DNA of 60,709 bases, taken from assembly GCA_020354625.1 (NCBI GenBank), contig CP070651.1:3387094-3447802 (forward strand), given 5' to 3'. Source of the stretch: Trueperaceae bacterium. Its GTDB lineage: Bacteria > Deinococcota > Deinococci > Deinococcales > Trueperaceae. The notes under the pieces were generated by a model. The model did not search any database and was not told where the DNA came from. It worked only from the letters and a program-made list of their open reading frames with translations. Positions 8,727-20,214 of this stretch are shown in pieces (positions within the stretch are counted from its first letter, which is position 1; each line of letters opens with the position of its first letter). Both the position numbers and the translations under genes were made by a program.

Positions 8727-10943
8727 GTGGCCACTGCCCACGCCGTTTCGACACGCCGTGACCTGAGGTTCAGCGGCGCCTGGATCCCCGCCCTGATCGC
8801 CGGGATCGCCTTTCTCGCCCTGCCCTTCGGGCGGCCGGATCGTGCCTTTTTTACGCTCGATCCCGCCTTTCGCCCCTGGGCGCTCGGAAGCCTCTGGGTG
8901 TGGCTGGTTCTCGCTTTCGCACTCCTGGCGCTCATCGCCAGCCTGCTCCCGCTAAGGGTCACCGCTCGCGGTGAGTTGTTGACAGTTGCCGGTGGGCTAG
9001 GCCTCCTGTCAGGCGTAAGCTGGCTGATGGGAACCGGTACGCCGTTCGGTATGGGGGCCCTCCTCTCGCTCATCGCCCTGGTGGTCGTTACCGGCTACGG
9101 CTTGAGCGAGTCGGGTCGCATCCAGAGCGACGCCTTTGTGGCCTCGAGCATCCTGTTCGTCTCGCTGTTCATCATCCTCTTTATCCTCTTCCCGCTCTTC
9201 ATCGTGCTGAGAACCGCAGTGTTCGTTGACGGCAGCTTCACCCTGAACAAGGTCTGGTCGACCCTCAACAGCCCGCTGTTCATCTTCGCCGAAAACCCGT
9301 ATACCGAACAGAGCGAGCTGGCCTTGATGAGCCGGTTTGCCGTCATAGGTACGGTTTTGGGGGCACTATGGGCCCTCTCGAGGCGCCTGAAGTTCGCTCG
9401 CTTCGCTCTCACCTGCGGTGTGGCTGCCGCGGTAGGGTTTTTCATCGGCTTCATGATCTATGGACGCGGCGCTCTGCCGACCAGCCTGCTGGTGGCCACC
9501 ATCGTCGCCACCGTCTCGACCCTGACCGGCCTGGTCTTTGCGCTCCTCGGACAACGGACCCGCTTCGGCTTCGTACAAAGATCGCTTGGGGCCATCAGTT
9601 TGCTGCCCATCATCACCCCGCCATTTATCCTGGCCTTCGCCCTCATCTTCATGTTCGGCCGCCGGGGCATCGTCACCTACCAACTCTTCGACATCTCCAG
9701 CAACGCCATCTTCGGCATCGTCGGGGTATCGCTGGCGCAGATCCTCGCCTTCACACCGATCGCCTACCTGGTGATCCGCGGCTCGGTCGCGTCGCTCGAC
9801 CCCGCTCTCGAAGAGGCGTCACAGACGCTGGGCGCAGATCGCTGGACGCTCTTTCGCACCGTCACCTGGCCGCTGCTCCGGCCCGGCCTGGCCAACGCCT
9901 TTTTGCTGACCGTCATCGAATCGTTCGCAGACTTCGGCAACCCCCTGATCCTGGGCGGTGACCGCGGCTACCTGGCCACCGAGGTCTTCTCGGCCTTCGC
10001 AGCGCGCTTCGACCCGAACGAAGCGGCGGTCTACGGCAGCGTGTTGCTGTCGATGGTGCTGGTCATCTTCTTTGCCCAGCGCTGGTGGCTGGGACGCAGC
10101 TCGTTCGTGACCGTGACCGGCAAGCCGTCCAGCGGTAGTTTCGCCCACTTACCCAGGGTGATGGAGGGCCTGTTGCTGTCGGTCTTCGCCCTGTGGACCT
10201 TGCTGGTGTTGATGCTGTATTTCTCGATCCTCTACGGATCCTTTGTGCAACTCTGGGGCATCAACAACACCTTGACGCTGAAAAACTACCGTGACTTCAT
10301 GACGATCGGCTGGCCGGTCTTCCTCTACACCGCCCGGGTTGCCGCAGTGAGCGCTATTCCGGCGGCATTCCTCGGATTTTTGATCGCCTACCTGGTGGTA
10401 CGCCAACGCTTCTTCGGACGCAGCTTCGTCGAGTTCGGCTCGATGCTCTCTTTCGCCACACCCGGCACCGTTATGGGCGTCGCGTACATCCTGGCGTTCA
10501 ACGTAGGGCCCTGGCTGCTCACCGCCAGCAGCGTGATCATCGCCATCGCGTTCGTATTCCGTAACATGCCGGTCGCCATCCGCGGCGGCGTGGCCGGGTT
10601 GGCCCAGATCGACCCCAGCTTGGAAGAGGCGTCGACGACGCTACGAGCCAGCTCGAGCGTGACGCTCCGGCGCATCTTGGTCCCTCTATTGATCATCCCT
10701 CTGATCGGCGGCCTGATCTTCGCCTTCGTGCGGGCCATGACCGCCATCAGCCAAGTCATCTTCCTGGTGAGCCCCGGCAACATGCTGGCTACGGTGCTCC
10801 TGCTCGGCTGGGTCGAACAGGGACAGTTGGGGCGCGCCGCCGCCATGGGGAGCATCCTGATCGTCTCGATGCTCACGGTGATTCTGCTCCTCATGCTGCT
10901 GACGCGCCGCCGCGACGCCGGGGTCGTAGGAGTGGGAGCATGA
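8727..10943 (+). CDS. ABC transporter permease, double-length FbpB-type fusion
   Basis: This 738-residue inner-membrane protein joins two permease halves in one chain, as in FbpB/AfuB-type iron or sugar-phosphate importers. Each half has a coupling (EAA) loop: EEASQTLGADRWTLFRTVTWP near residue 370 (shown in part) and EEASTTLRASSSVTLRRILVP near 650, contacting the ATPase. About twelve or more hydrophobic segments are visible, with an extra N-terminal block of four helices (residues 20-130) before the first permease domain. The GTG start follows TTTAGGAGTT. Its stop overlaps the ATPase start (ATGA). Confidence 0.87.
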   Translation: MATAHAVSTRRDLRFSGAWIPALIAGIAFLALPFGRPDRAFFTLDPAFRPWALGSLWVWLVLAFALLALIASLLPLRVTARGELLTVAGGLGLLSGVSWLMGTGTPFGMGALLSLIALVVVTGYGLSESGRIQSDAFVASSILFVSLFIILFILFPLFIVLRTAVFVDGSFTLNKVWSTLNSPLFIFAENPYTEQSELALMSRFAVIGTVLGALWALSRRLKFARFALTCGVAAAVGFFIGFMIYGRGALPTSLLVATIVATVSTLTGLVFALLGQRTRFGFVQRSLGAISLLPIITPPFILAFALIFMFGRRGIVTYQLFDISSNAIFGIVGVSLAQILAFTPIAYLVIRGSVASLDPALEEASQTLGADRWTLFRTVTWPLLRPGLANAFLLTVIESFADFGNPLILGGDRGYLATEVFSAFAARFDPNEAAVYGSVLLSMVLVIFFAQRWWLGRSSFVTVTGKPSSGSFAHLPRVMEGLLLSVFALWTLLVLMLYFSILYGSFVQLWGINNTLTLKNYRDFMTIGWPVFLYTARVAAVSAIPAAFLGFLIAYLVVRQRFFGRSFVEFGSMLSFATPGTVMGVAYILAFNVGPWLLTASSVIIAIAFVFRNMPVAIRGGVAGLAQIDPSLEEASTTLRASSSVTLRRILVPLLIIPLIGGLIFAFVRAMTAISQVIFLVSPGNMLATVLLLGWVEQGQLGRAAAMGSILIVSMLTVILLLMLLTRRRDAGVVGVGA

Positions 10944-12019
10944 CGTCATCACCGATACGAGCAGCACCGGTACGCTTGGAAGACGTGACCAAGCTGTTTA
11001 GCAAAGAGGTGGTAGCGGTCGACCAGGTCGACCTCACTGTAGAGCCGGGAACGCTCGTCACCTTGTTGGGTCCTTCGGGTTGCGGCAAGACCACCACCTT
11101 GCGGATGATCGCCGGGCTGGAGCGCGCCACCTCTGGGCGCATCTTCATCGACGACGAGGAGGTGACGCGCCTCCCCGCCAACTTGCGAGACGTCACCATG
11201 GTGTTCCAAAGCTACGCGCTCTTCCCCCATATGAACGTCTTCGAAAACGTCGCCTACGGACTTCAGGTGGCACGACAGCCCAAAGAGGCCATCCGTAGCC
11301 AGACGCTCGAGGCGCTCGCTATGGTCGGACTCGAGGGGTTAGAGAACCGGGCCACCAATGCCCTCTCCGGAGGCCAACAGCAACGCGTGGCACTGGCCAG
11401 GGCGCTCGTGATGCAGCCCAAGGTGCTCCTTTTCGACGAACCGCTGTCGAACCTCGATGCCAAACTTCGCAAGCGCGTCCGCGAAGACATCCGCGACCTG
11501 CAAAAACGGCTCGGCATCACCAGCGTCTACGTCACCCACGACCAAGAGGAGGCGCTGGCCATCAGCGACGAGATCGTGGTGATGAACCTAGGGCGCATCG
11601 TGCAGCGTGGCACCCCGCACGAGCTCTACAGCCGGCCTGCAACCCGCTTTGTCGCCGACTTCATCGGATCTGCCAGCTTCCTGGCGGGGCACTACGACGG
11701 CAAGGCCGTCACCATCGGCGGCTTCAGCTTCCCCCACCAACAGGAGACACCCGCCGGTGAGGTGACGGTGATGATTCGCCCAGAAGCGATCAGGCTCTCG
11801 ACCGATCGAGCTGGACTCGAGACCACTGTGAGGAGCAGCTCGTATCTTGGAGCGGTCACCGATTTCGTGTTCTCGAGCCCGCACGGCGACATCGCCGCTA
11901 CCATTCCCGGAGAAGGTCTCACCCCGTTGCTACGGGACGATACGGCATATCTCACCTTCCGATCAGCGGGAATCCACCTGTTACCCGCTAACGATCGTCA
12001 CAAGAATCCAGATTCATAG
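10940..12019 (+). CDS. ABC transporter ATP-binding protein (FbpC/PotA-like)
   Basis: This 359-residue ATPase energises the fused permease. It has Walker A GPSGCGKTT (about 39-47), Q-loop VFQSYALFPH, signature LSGGQQQRVALARAL (about 137-151), Walker B VLLFDEPLSNLD (about 158-169) and the H-loop THDQEEA. The C-terminal 110 residues form a TOBE-like regulatory domain with the MIRPEAI motif. Overlap with the permease stop indicates coupled translation. Confidence 0.92.
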   Translation: MTSSPIRAAPVRLEDVTKLFSKEVVAVDQVDLTVEPGTLVTLLGPSGCGKTTTLRMIAGLERATSGRIFIDDEEVTRLPANLRDVTMVFQSYALFPHMNVFENVAYGLQVARQPKEAIRSQTLEALAMVGLEGLENRATNALSGGQQQRVALARALVMQPKVLLFDEPLSNLDAKLRKRVREDIRDLQKRLGITSVYVTHDQEEALAISDEIVVMNLGRIVQRGTPHELYSRPATRFVADFIGSASFLAGHYDGKAVTIGGFSFPHQQETPAGEVTVMIRPEAIRLSTDRAGLETTVRSSSYLGAVTDFVFSSPHGDIAATIPGEGLTPLLRDDTAYLTFRSAGIHLLPANDRHKNPDS

Positions 12020-12033
12020 ACTGAGGAGGTCAC

Positions 12034-12507
12034 ATGAAACGCAACCTGTTAGGACTCATCACGCTGCTGGGAATCGCACTGGCCGGCAGCGCCCTCGCGC
12101 AAGTCGCAACGGTCGAGGTGGTCGGCGTGGAGGCCACCGCCCCCCACTCCCCTAGCGTCGTCAACGCCCTGCTCCGAGACGAGAGCGTCGGCGAGGTCGC
12201 CGTGGTCATCCGGGCGCTCGACGCCGGCGGCAATCCCGTCGCGGGGGCAGCGGTGAGCTGGCGCGTGCAGAACCGGACCGGCAACACCGTATACGTGGTC
12301 GGCTCGAGCGCTGTGATGGCGCAGATGCTCGAACGGGCCGTCGAGGGCTTCGATCTAGCGATCGACGGCGGCGTCACCGACGCCGATGGACACGCCTACC
12401 TGGTAGTGGATTCGGCCACCTCGGGCGACGCACGTGTGTACGTCACCGTCGACGGCGTCGACGGCAAGACCTACGATGGCCGCGATATGCGGGTGGTCTG
12501 GTTTTAA
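12034..12507 (+). CDS. Small secreted protein with an invasin-like (Big-1) Ig fold
   Basis: The 157-residue product starts with a signal peptide (residues 1-22, cleavage after ALAQ). The remainder resembles one bacterial Ig-like domain of the Big-1 type: VVIRALDAGGNPVAGAAVSWR and later GVTDADGHAYLVV match the usual two-strand pattern of this fold. It lies 14 bases after the ATPase gene with its own GAGGAGGT, so it belongs to the importer operon. A single free Ig domain tied to an ABC importer is unusual; it may be an accessory cell-surface protein. No function is known to me. Confidence 0.7.
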   Translation: MKRNLLGLITLLGIALAGSALAQVATVEVVGVEATAPHSPSVVNALLRDESVGEVAVVIRALDAGGNPVAGAAVSWRVQNRTGNTVYVVGSSAVMAQMLERAVEGFDLAIDGGVTDADGHAYLVVDSATSGDARVYVTVDGVDGKTYDGRDMRVVWF

Positions 12508-12512
12508 AAAGC

Positions 12513-12743
12513 GGTGATGAGTGATGGGTAATGGGTGATGAGTGCTTCGAAGTTCTTAGCTGTGCCCGTCTTCACTGACGGTTGCGTCTGAAAGAAAAGT
12601 AATGGGTGATGGGTAATGAGGTTTGGGTGCTTCGAAGGGTACGGGTAGAACCTATCTTTTGTGGGTTACCCACCCATGACCCATTCCCTATGACCCATTA
12701 CCGTTCTCCAGCTCCCTATTCATCACTCATTACTGTTTACTCA

Positions 12744-12760
<17 letters not shown>
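12513..12760. repeat. Composite heptamer repeat, copy R2
   Basis: A left arm of GGTGATG/GGTAATG heptamers is followed by a core A (from TTCGAAGTTCTTAG to GTCTGAAAGAAAAG), more heptamers, core B (from TTCGAAGGGTACGGG) and a long right arm of complementary CATTACC/CATCACC heptamers. It lies between the convergent Ig-like gene and glgX and runs over the glgX 3' end, supplying its last codons. Confidence 0.85.
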
Positions 12761-14870
<2,110 letters not shown>

Positions 14871-14999
14871 ATCCCCTCCAAGCAGATCGGGTGGTCGTAA
14901 AGCCCTCCCTCAAACCGCTCGCAGTGTAACGTACCGTCACCGCATCACATGGGGAAAAATTACCGTACACCCTACCCTAGCGGGGGCTTACCGGGCAGC

Positions 15000-15902
15000 T
15001 CACATCTGCCAGAAGCCGACTTCCTCGGGAGCAAAACCGGGCAGGCACATGCGACCGTAGGTCGTGAGCCCATCTCGATCCGGTGGCTCGAGGTAGTACC
15101 GGAAATTGCCGAGATAACGCTGCAACACCGCGGGTGACAGCCCCAACTTTGCAGATTCCTTATGGGCAACGTCAGCCAGATGACCCAGGCCCTCTTCACG
15201 CGCACTCCGCAGTTTGGCAACCAAGCGCTCAGAAGGCGGAGTGTCGCGACGAGAAGCCCACACTGCGAAGGTAAACGGCAATTTGGTGAGATTGAACCAG
15301 GCCTCGCCGAGGTCGGTCACCAGCGGCTTCCGCCCCCCGATTTCCCTCCCCATCACGGCCTCGACCAGAGCGGTGTCCCCGATCAAGAGAGCGGCCTCAC
15401 ACGAGGCTAGCATGTCGTCCAGCCGGGGCGGCATCGGCACGAACCCGGCCTCGATACCCGATGTCTCGAGCAAGATTCTGAGCAGCTCTGTACCGGTGGC
15501 GGAGTGCGTGGTTACCGCAATCTGGCTGCCACCGAGTTCACGCCAGGGGCGCCAATGGAAGAGCATGACGCTGTAAACGGGTCCCAAGGTGGCGATGGAG
15601 AAGTCCGGCAGCGCCTTGAGCAGGTGGCGGTGACGCAAGAACTCGATGCTGGAGATCAATGTCAGGTCGATGGTGCCGTCTAAGAGCTTAGCGTTGAGTT
15701 CGGTCGGCACGCCGGAAACAAACTCTGCTTCCGGCCAGGGCTCGAGCTGCCAGTGTAGCGGTGCAACGTTGGAGTAAGAAACGATGCCGAGGCGCTCGAT
15801 CTTTTGTACGGCATCCGCCCCTGCCCCTCCAGAGCCCTGGTCACCAGCAACCGAGATGGCTGCAGAATGATCAGATCGACCCGATTTCGCGTAACTTTTC
15901 AT
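15000..15902 (-). CDS. mqnA: Chorismate dehydratase MqnA (menaquinone, futalosine pathway)
   Basis: The 300-residue protein has the periplasmic-binding-protein-like fold of MqnA, which dehydrates chorismate to 3-[(1-carboxyvinyl)oxy]benzoate. The family opening LGIVSYSNVAPL starts near residue 38, with SSIEFLRHR near 84 and THSATGTELLR near 131. The gene starts three bases after the mqnE stop, so the two are co-transcribed. The first 35 or so residues are a low-complexity extension not usual for MqnA; no other ATG, GTG or TTG start is evident before the conserved part. Confidence 0.9.
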   Translation of the reverse strand: MKSYAKSGRSDHSAAISVAGDQGSGGAGADAVQKIERLGIVSYSNVAPLHWQLEPWPEAEFVSGVPTELNAKLLDGTIDLTLISSIEFLRHRHLLKALPDFSIATLGPVYSVMLFHWRPWRELGGSQIAVTTHSATGTELLRILLETSGIEAGFVPMPPRLDDMLASCEAALLIGDTALVEAVMGREIGGRKPLVTDLGEAWFNLTKLPFTFAVWASRRDTPPSERLVAKLRSAREEGLGHLADVAHKESAKLGLSPAVLQRYLGNFRYYLEPPDRDGLTTYGRMCLPGFAPEEVGFWQM

Positions 15903-15905
15903 CGT

Positions 15906-17039
15906 TCAAGCAAACACTTTGAGTTCGTTATAAAGCGCATCACGCCTGACGGGCACCCGCTGCGCGCCCTTGATGAGATCCACCAGCTCTGCCTCGGTGA
16001 GACCCTGTTCGGTCACGGCGCCCGAGGCGTGGGCGATGCGCTCATCTTTGATGGTGCCGTCGACGTCGCTCACACCCGCCGCAAGAGTCACCTGCGTGAG
16101 TTCGGGGGTGATCATGATCCAGTAGCCTTTGATGTGTGGGAAGTTATCGAGCACCAGGCGGGCTACAGCCAAGTTCCTGAGGTCGTCGAGACCGGTGGTG
16201 AATTCCTGTCTGCCCAACTCGATCGCCAGCGGGTTGTTGTCGGGTTGGAAGGCCAGGGGGATGAAGGCGAAAAACCCAGGGGCCTCATCCTGAAGTTGCC
16301 GGAGGCGAATCATATGATCCAACCGGTCTTCCAAGCTCTCCACATGCCCGTACAGCATGGTGGCGTTGGAGGGGATGCCCAGCTCGTGGGCGACCCGGTG
16401 GATCTCCAACCAGTCTTCGGCCCGTACCTTGGCTCTGGCGATTCGCTTTCTCACCGGCTCCGCAAAGATTTCGGCGCCGCCGCCAGGTAGCGCTACCAAC
16501 CCTACCTCTTTGAGTTGGCTGAGGATCTCCCGGTAGCTGAGGCGCGGACGCGTGATCTTGGTGAAGTGGTGAATCTCAGCCGCCGTCCAGGCCTTGACCT
16601 GCACGCCGGGATAGCGGGTGTTGAGGCCTTCGACCAGATCGAGATAGTACTGCCACGGACGTTTGGGGTGATGCCCCGAGGAGATATGGATCTCGGTGAG
16701 GTCGGGGTGATCGTACTGGTCGACATACGCCCACACATCCTCTAGATCCCAGTCCCAAGCCCCCTCTTCGCCGAAGCGGCGCTGGAAACCGCAGAAGGTA
16801 CAACCCACGTAGCAGATGTTGGTCTGCGAGAGGCGCAGCGAGTGGACGAAGTAGGCTTTGTCCCCCACCTTGCGCTCGCGCACGATATCGGCCAGACGGC
16901 ACAAGGCCGGCATGTCCCGGGTGCGGTAGAGCGTCATGCCTTCTTCAATGCTCAGGCGTTTTCCGTCGAGTACCTTGTCAGCAATAGGAAAGAGTTGCTC
17001 GTCGCTGATGTAGAGATCGTGGAGAGAAGTCACCGTCAT
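15906..17039 (-). CDS. mqnE: Aminodeoxyfutalosine synthase MqnE (radical SAM)
   Basis: This 377-residue radical-SAM enzyme adds the adenosyl radical to the MqnA product, giving 6-amino-6-deoxyfutalosine. The CX3CX2C cluster motif is CYVGCTFC near residue 76. I chose MqnE over the sister enzyme MqnC because of LPGGGAEIFAEPVRKRIA, SNATMLYGH and FIPLAFQPDNN, which match MqnE patterns. It precedes mqnA in an operon, so two consecutive steps are paired. The transcript looks leaderless: a TATACT box ends seven bases before the ATG and there is no Shine-Dalgarno. Confidence 0.88.
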   Translation of the reverse strand: MTVTSLHDLYISDEQLFPIADKVLDGKRLSIEEGMTLYRTRDMPALCRLADIVRERKVGDKAYFVHSLRLSQTNICYVGCTFCGFQRRFGEEGAWDWDLEDVWAYVDQYDHPDLTEIHISSGHHPKRPWQYYLDLVEGLNTRYPGVQVKAWTAAEIHHFTKITRPRLSYREILSQLKEVGLVALPGGGAEIFAEPVRKRIARAKVRAEDWLEIHRVAHELGIPSNATMLYGHVESLEDRLDHMIRLRQLQDEAPGFFAFIPLAFQPDNNPLAIELGRQEFTTGLDDLRNLAVARLVLDNFPHIKGYWIMITPELTQVTLAAGVSDVDGTIKDERIAHASGAVTEQGLTEAELVDLIKGAQRVPVRRDALYNELKVFA

Positions 17040-17046
17040 CGTAAGG

Positions 17047-17055
17047 AGTATATCA
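17047..17055 (-). promoter_or_regulatory. Leaderless-type promoter for mqnE-mqnA
   Basis: On the minus strand TGA precedes TATACT (17052-17047), and seven bases later the mqnE ATG begins. This spacing puts the transcription start at the start codon. Confidence 0.6.
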
Positions 17056-17094
17056 GTCAGCCGAGACCTGAAACTGTGGCCGCTAACCGTAACA

Positions 17095-17285
17095 GGTAAT
17101 GAGTGAGGGGGAATGGGTAATGGGTGCCACGAACTTTCGTGACCAAGCCCGTCAGCTTTTAAGATTTTCCCAAGAGTAAGGTGATGAGAGATGCGTCATG
17201 AGTGACGAGTACCGCGAAGGATACGGGTTCGATCTGGCGATTGCCCGTCACCTACGCATTACTCATTACCCATCACCCATCACCA
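17095..17285. repeat. Composite heptamer repeat, copy R3
   Basis: The order is left heptamer arm, a diverged core A, heptamers, a core B from CGCGAAGGATACGGGTTC to CACCTACGCATTAC, and the right arm of CATTACC/CATCACC. It fills the gap between the mqnE start and the lpd stop; nothing else is seen in this 292-base gap except the mqnE promoter. Confidence 0.85.
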
Positions 17286-17331
17286 GAAGCGTAATCGGTA
17301 AGGAAGGATAGGAAAGTCATTTAGACTTGCT

Positions 17332-18717
17332 CTAGATATGGATCGACCTGCCTGCTACGCCCAACGCGGCTTCCTTCAAGATCTCCGACAAGGTCGGGTG
17401 CGCGTGTACGGTGCGGGCGATATCCTCTGCCGAGGCGCCGAAGGTCATGGCGGCGACCGCTTCTGCAATGAGGTCGCCGGCCCTGGCACCGATGATGTGC
17501 ACACCGAGAATGCGGTCGCTTTCAGCGTCAGCGAGGACTTTCACCTTCCCCTCGGTCTGACCGAGCGCTCTAGCCCGTCCGTTCGCCTGGTAGGGAAACA
17601 CCCCTTTGCTGTAGGCGATGCCCGCTTCGACGAGCTGTTCCTCGGTCTTGCCGACCGAAGCGATCTCGGGCTCGGTGTAGACGATTCCTGGAACGGTGTC
17701 GTAATCGACATGCCCGTAGCCCGTTACGAGCTTTTCGACGCAGGCGACCGCCTCCTCTTCAGCCTTGTGCGCCAGCATCGGTCCCGCGATCACGTCGCCG
17801 ATGGCGTAGATCGAGGGGATAGCGGTGCGAAAATCATCGTCGACGATGATGCGCCCTTGGGGGTCGAGTGCGATGCCGAGCGCTTCGATCCCGAGCCCTG
17901 CCGTGTTGGGTCTCCGGCCCACCGCCACCAGCACCCGGTCGCAAGCGATCGCATCCGCTCCTTCAACCTCTACCGAGACGTGTTCACCATCGACTCTGGC
18001 GGAGGTGACCTTGCTCTTCAACCGGAACTCGAGTCCCCGCTTTTTGAACGATTTGAGCGCTTCCTTGGCCAGTTCGGCATCCATGCCTGGCAAGATGCGA
18101 TCCAAGTACTCGAGCACCGTGACTTTGGAACCGAGCCGCTTCCACACCGATCCCAGTTCCAAACCGATATAGCCCGCTCCGATCACGACTAGATGCCCTG
18201 GGACCTCGGGGTAGGAGAGCGCCTCGGTGCTGCCGCCGATCCGGTCACCGTCGAGTTCGATGCCGGGAAGGGTGGCCACTTGACTCCCGGTGGCTATGAT
18301 GATGTGATCGGCCTCGAGATCGGTATCGCCATCTGAGCCGTGGACCTTCACGCGACCCTCCGCCACGATCTCGCCGCGCCCTCGGTAGTGGCTGATACCG
18401 TTCTTTTTATAGAGATACGCCACCCCATCGGTGTTGCTCTTGACGACCGCATCTTTGCGGGCGAGCATCCGCTCGAGATCGAGCGTGACCCCAGCGACAG
18501 CAACACCGTGCGCCTCGAGATGCGTCCTCGCCATCAGGTAGTGTTCGCTCGACTCGAGCAGGGCTTTGCTGGGGATACAACCTACCCGCACGCAGGTGCC
18601 CCCGAGCTGCTCGTGTTCGTCCACGCTGGCCACATCGAGCCCGAGCTGTGCAGCGCGAATCGCGGCCACGTAGCCACCGGGGCCGGCCCCGATGACGATG
18701 AGATCGTGCTTAGGCAT
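17332..18717 (-). CDS. lpdA: Dihydrolipoamide dehydrogenase (E3)
   Basis: This 461-residue FAD flavoprotein reoxidises the lipoyl group of E2 with NAD+. FAD-binding GAGPGGYVAA is at residues 10-19, the redox-active disulfide is in GGTCVRVGCIPSKA (about 40-53), the NAD-binding VIGAGYIGLELG follows near 175, and the catalytic histidine is in HAHPTLSE near the C-terminus. The ATG at 18717 is chosen because GGAGGG lies seven bases upstream. Its strand and position next to sucA-sucB suggest it serves 2-oxoglutarate dehydrogenase, though an opposing gene separates it from sucB. Confidence 0.94.
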   Translation of the reverse strand: MPKHDLIVIGAGPGGYVAAIRAAQLGLDVASVDEHEQLGGTCVRVGCIPSKALLESSEHYLMARTHLEAHGVAVAGVTLDLERMLARKDAVVKSNTDGVAYLYKKNGISHYRGRGEIVAEGRVKVHGSDGDTDLEADHIIIATGSQVATLPGIELDGDRIGGSTEALSYPEVPGHLVVIGAGYIGLELGSVWKRLGSKVTVLEYLDRILPGMDAELAKEALKSFKKRGLEFRLKSKVTSARVDGEHVSVEVEGADAIACDRVLVAVGRRPNTAGLGIEALGIALDPQGRIIVDDDFRTAIPSIYAIGDVIAGPMLAHKAEEEAVACVEKLVTGYGHVDYDTVPGIVYTEPEIASVGKTEEQLVEAGIAYSKGVFPYQANGRARALGQTEGKVKVLADAESDRILGVHIIGARAGDLIAEAVAAMTFGASAEDIARTVHAHPTLSEILKEAALGVAGRSIHI

Positions 18718-18871
18718 AACAACCCTCCAAAGGATCATCTTACCGGCTATGCGATCAATTTCAGTGCATAGCTCAACAGTTCGGCGGTACAATAAGGGTA
18801 TAGAGGTTCACACCTAAATGATGAACGAAGATCACGCCCCGTAGCTCAAGGACAATAAGGAGGGTCGTGGC

Positions 18872-20212
18872 ATGATATGTAAAAGGCTTATCCTTCTCGC
18901 GTTGGCCCTGGTGGTCGTGATTGCGACTGGCTCCTCTCCGGCAGATCTCGACGGCACCCTGCGGGCGGCGCTGGCCGGTCGTGGCATCACCGAGCTGGAG
19001 CCTGCTCCAACCATCAGTCTGGCCAAGGTCGAGCTCGGCCGTTCGCTCTTTTTCGACCCGATCTTGAGCGGTAACCGCGACGTCTCCTGCGCCACATGTC
19101 ATCATCCAACTCTCCATACCTCTGACGGATTGCCGCTATCCATCGGAGTCGGTGGAAGCGGCCTGGGTCGTGACAGACAACTGGGTGAGGGTCGGTCGTT
19201 CATTCCTCGCAATGCTCCAGCGCTCTTCCACCTCGGAGATCAGTCCCTGAGTAGCATGTTTTGGGACGGCCGCGTCAGTCGTAACGCCGCGGGAACCTTC
19301 ATCACCCCGGCGGGAGAGGTGTTACCGGCGGGAATTGACAGTATACTCGCAGCCCAAGCCATGTTCCCCGTCACCTCGCGCGACGAGATGCGCGGATTTC
19401 CGGGAGACACCGATCTAACCGGAAGAGCCAACGAGATCGCGGTGTTTTCGGACTACGACTTCGAAGGCATATGGAACGCGCTATGGGAACGCCTCATGAA
19501 CGTCGACGCCTACCGAGAGAGGTTCGAGGTGGCTTTTCCCGAGCTGACCATCGAAAAGATGGGGTTCGAGTACGCTGCCAACGCTATCGCTGCCTTCGAA
19601 GCCACCGCCTTTACGCTGACCGATAGCCCTTGGGACCGCTACCTCAACGGTCGTGATGAGGCCTTAACTGAAGGGGCCAAGCGGGGGGCGCTGCTCTTTT
19701 ACGGAAAGGCCGGCTGCGCCAACTGCCACATGGGTTCCCTGATGACCGATCAGACTCACCACAATGTGGGGGTGCCGCCTCTCGGACCTGGGAAGCTCGG
19801 CGGCCTGATCGATTCCGGCCGGGGGCTTTTGACCATGAATGAAGGTGACCGGTTCGCCTTTCGCACCCCACCCCTACGAAACGTCGCCGTGACAGGGCCT
19901 TGGATGCACAACGGCGCCTACCAACGCCTCGAGGACGCGGTTGCGCACATGCTCGACCCAGAGACGGCCCTGCACCGCTACGATCCCCAACAACTCCCAG
20001 CCGGCCTGCAGCCGACGGTTCGTTTGGAAGAGGCCATGATCGACACCGTCTTGGCTACCCTCGATCCCTTGCTGTGGACTCCGGTGGAGCTATCCGAGCC
20101 CGAGTTCGACGATCTGATGTCTTTCCTGGCGGCACTCACCTCACCGAGCACAGTCGACTTGGTGCGCGCGATCCCCGATGAGGTACCGAGTAGGCTGACG
20201 GTAGAGCGCTAG
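18872..20212 (+). CDS. Diheme cytochrome c peroxidase (CcpA/MauG family)
   Basis: The 446-residue exported protein has two c-type heme sites, CATCH (near residue 73) and CANCH (near 285), in the layout of bacterial diheme peroxidases, which reduce periplasmic hydrogen peroxide with electrons from small cytochromes. A signal peptide covers about residues 1-25. The stretch RNAPALFHLG and the late FRTPPLRNVAVTGPWMHNG are characteristic of the family. It is about 100 residues longer than classic CcpA. AAGGAGGG precedes the ATG. It is read against sucB and lpd, with only two bases between its stop and the sucB stop. Confidence 0.9.
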   Translation: MICKRLILLALALVVVIATGSSPADLDGTLRAALAGRGITELEPAPTISLAKVELGRSLFFDPILSGNRDVSCATCHHPTLHTSDGLPLSIGVGGSGLGRDRQLGEGRSFIPRNAPALFHLGDQSLSSMFWDGRVSRNAAGTFITPAGEVLPAGIDSILAAQAMFPVTSRDEMRGFPGDTDLTGRANEIAVFSDYDFEGIWNALWERLMNVDAYRERFEVAFPELTIEKMGFEYAANAIAAFEATAFTLTDSPWDRYLNGRDEALTEGAKRGALLFYGKAGCANCHMGSLMTDQTHHNVGVPPLGPGKLGGLIDSGRGLLTMNEGDRFAFRTPPLRNVAVTGPWMHNGAYQRLEDAVAHMLDPETALHRYDPQQLPAGLQPTVRLEEAMIDTVLATLDPLLWTPVELSEPEFDDLMSFLAALTSPSTVDLVRAIPDEVPSRLTVER

Positions 20213-20214
20213 CC

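Noticed and set aside
7642-12019. Firm call as a ferric iron importer
   Set aside because: The family also transports sugar phosphates and phosphonates; no iron-ligand pattern or Fur box could be confirmed by eye.
15906-17039. Assignment as MqnC (cyclic dehypoxanthinyl futalosine synthase)
   Set aside because: Segments such as SNATMLYGH and FIPLAFQPDNN fit MqnE better, and the pairing with mqnA gives consecutive steps.
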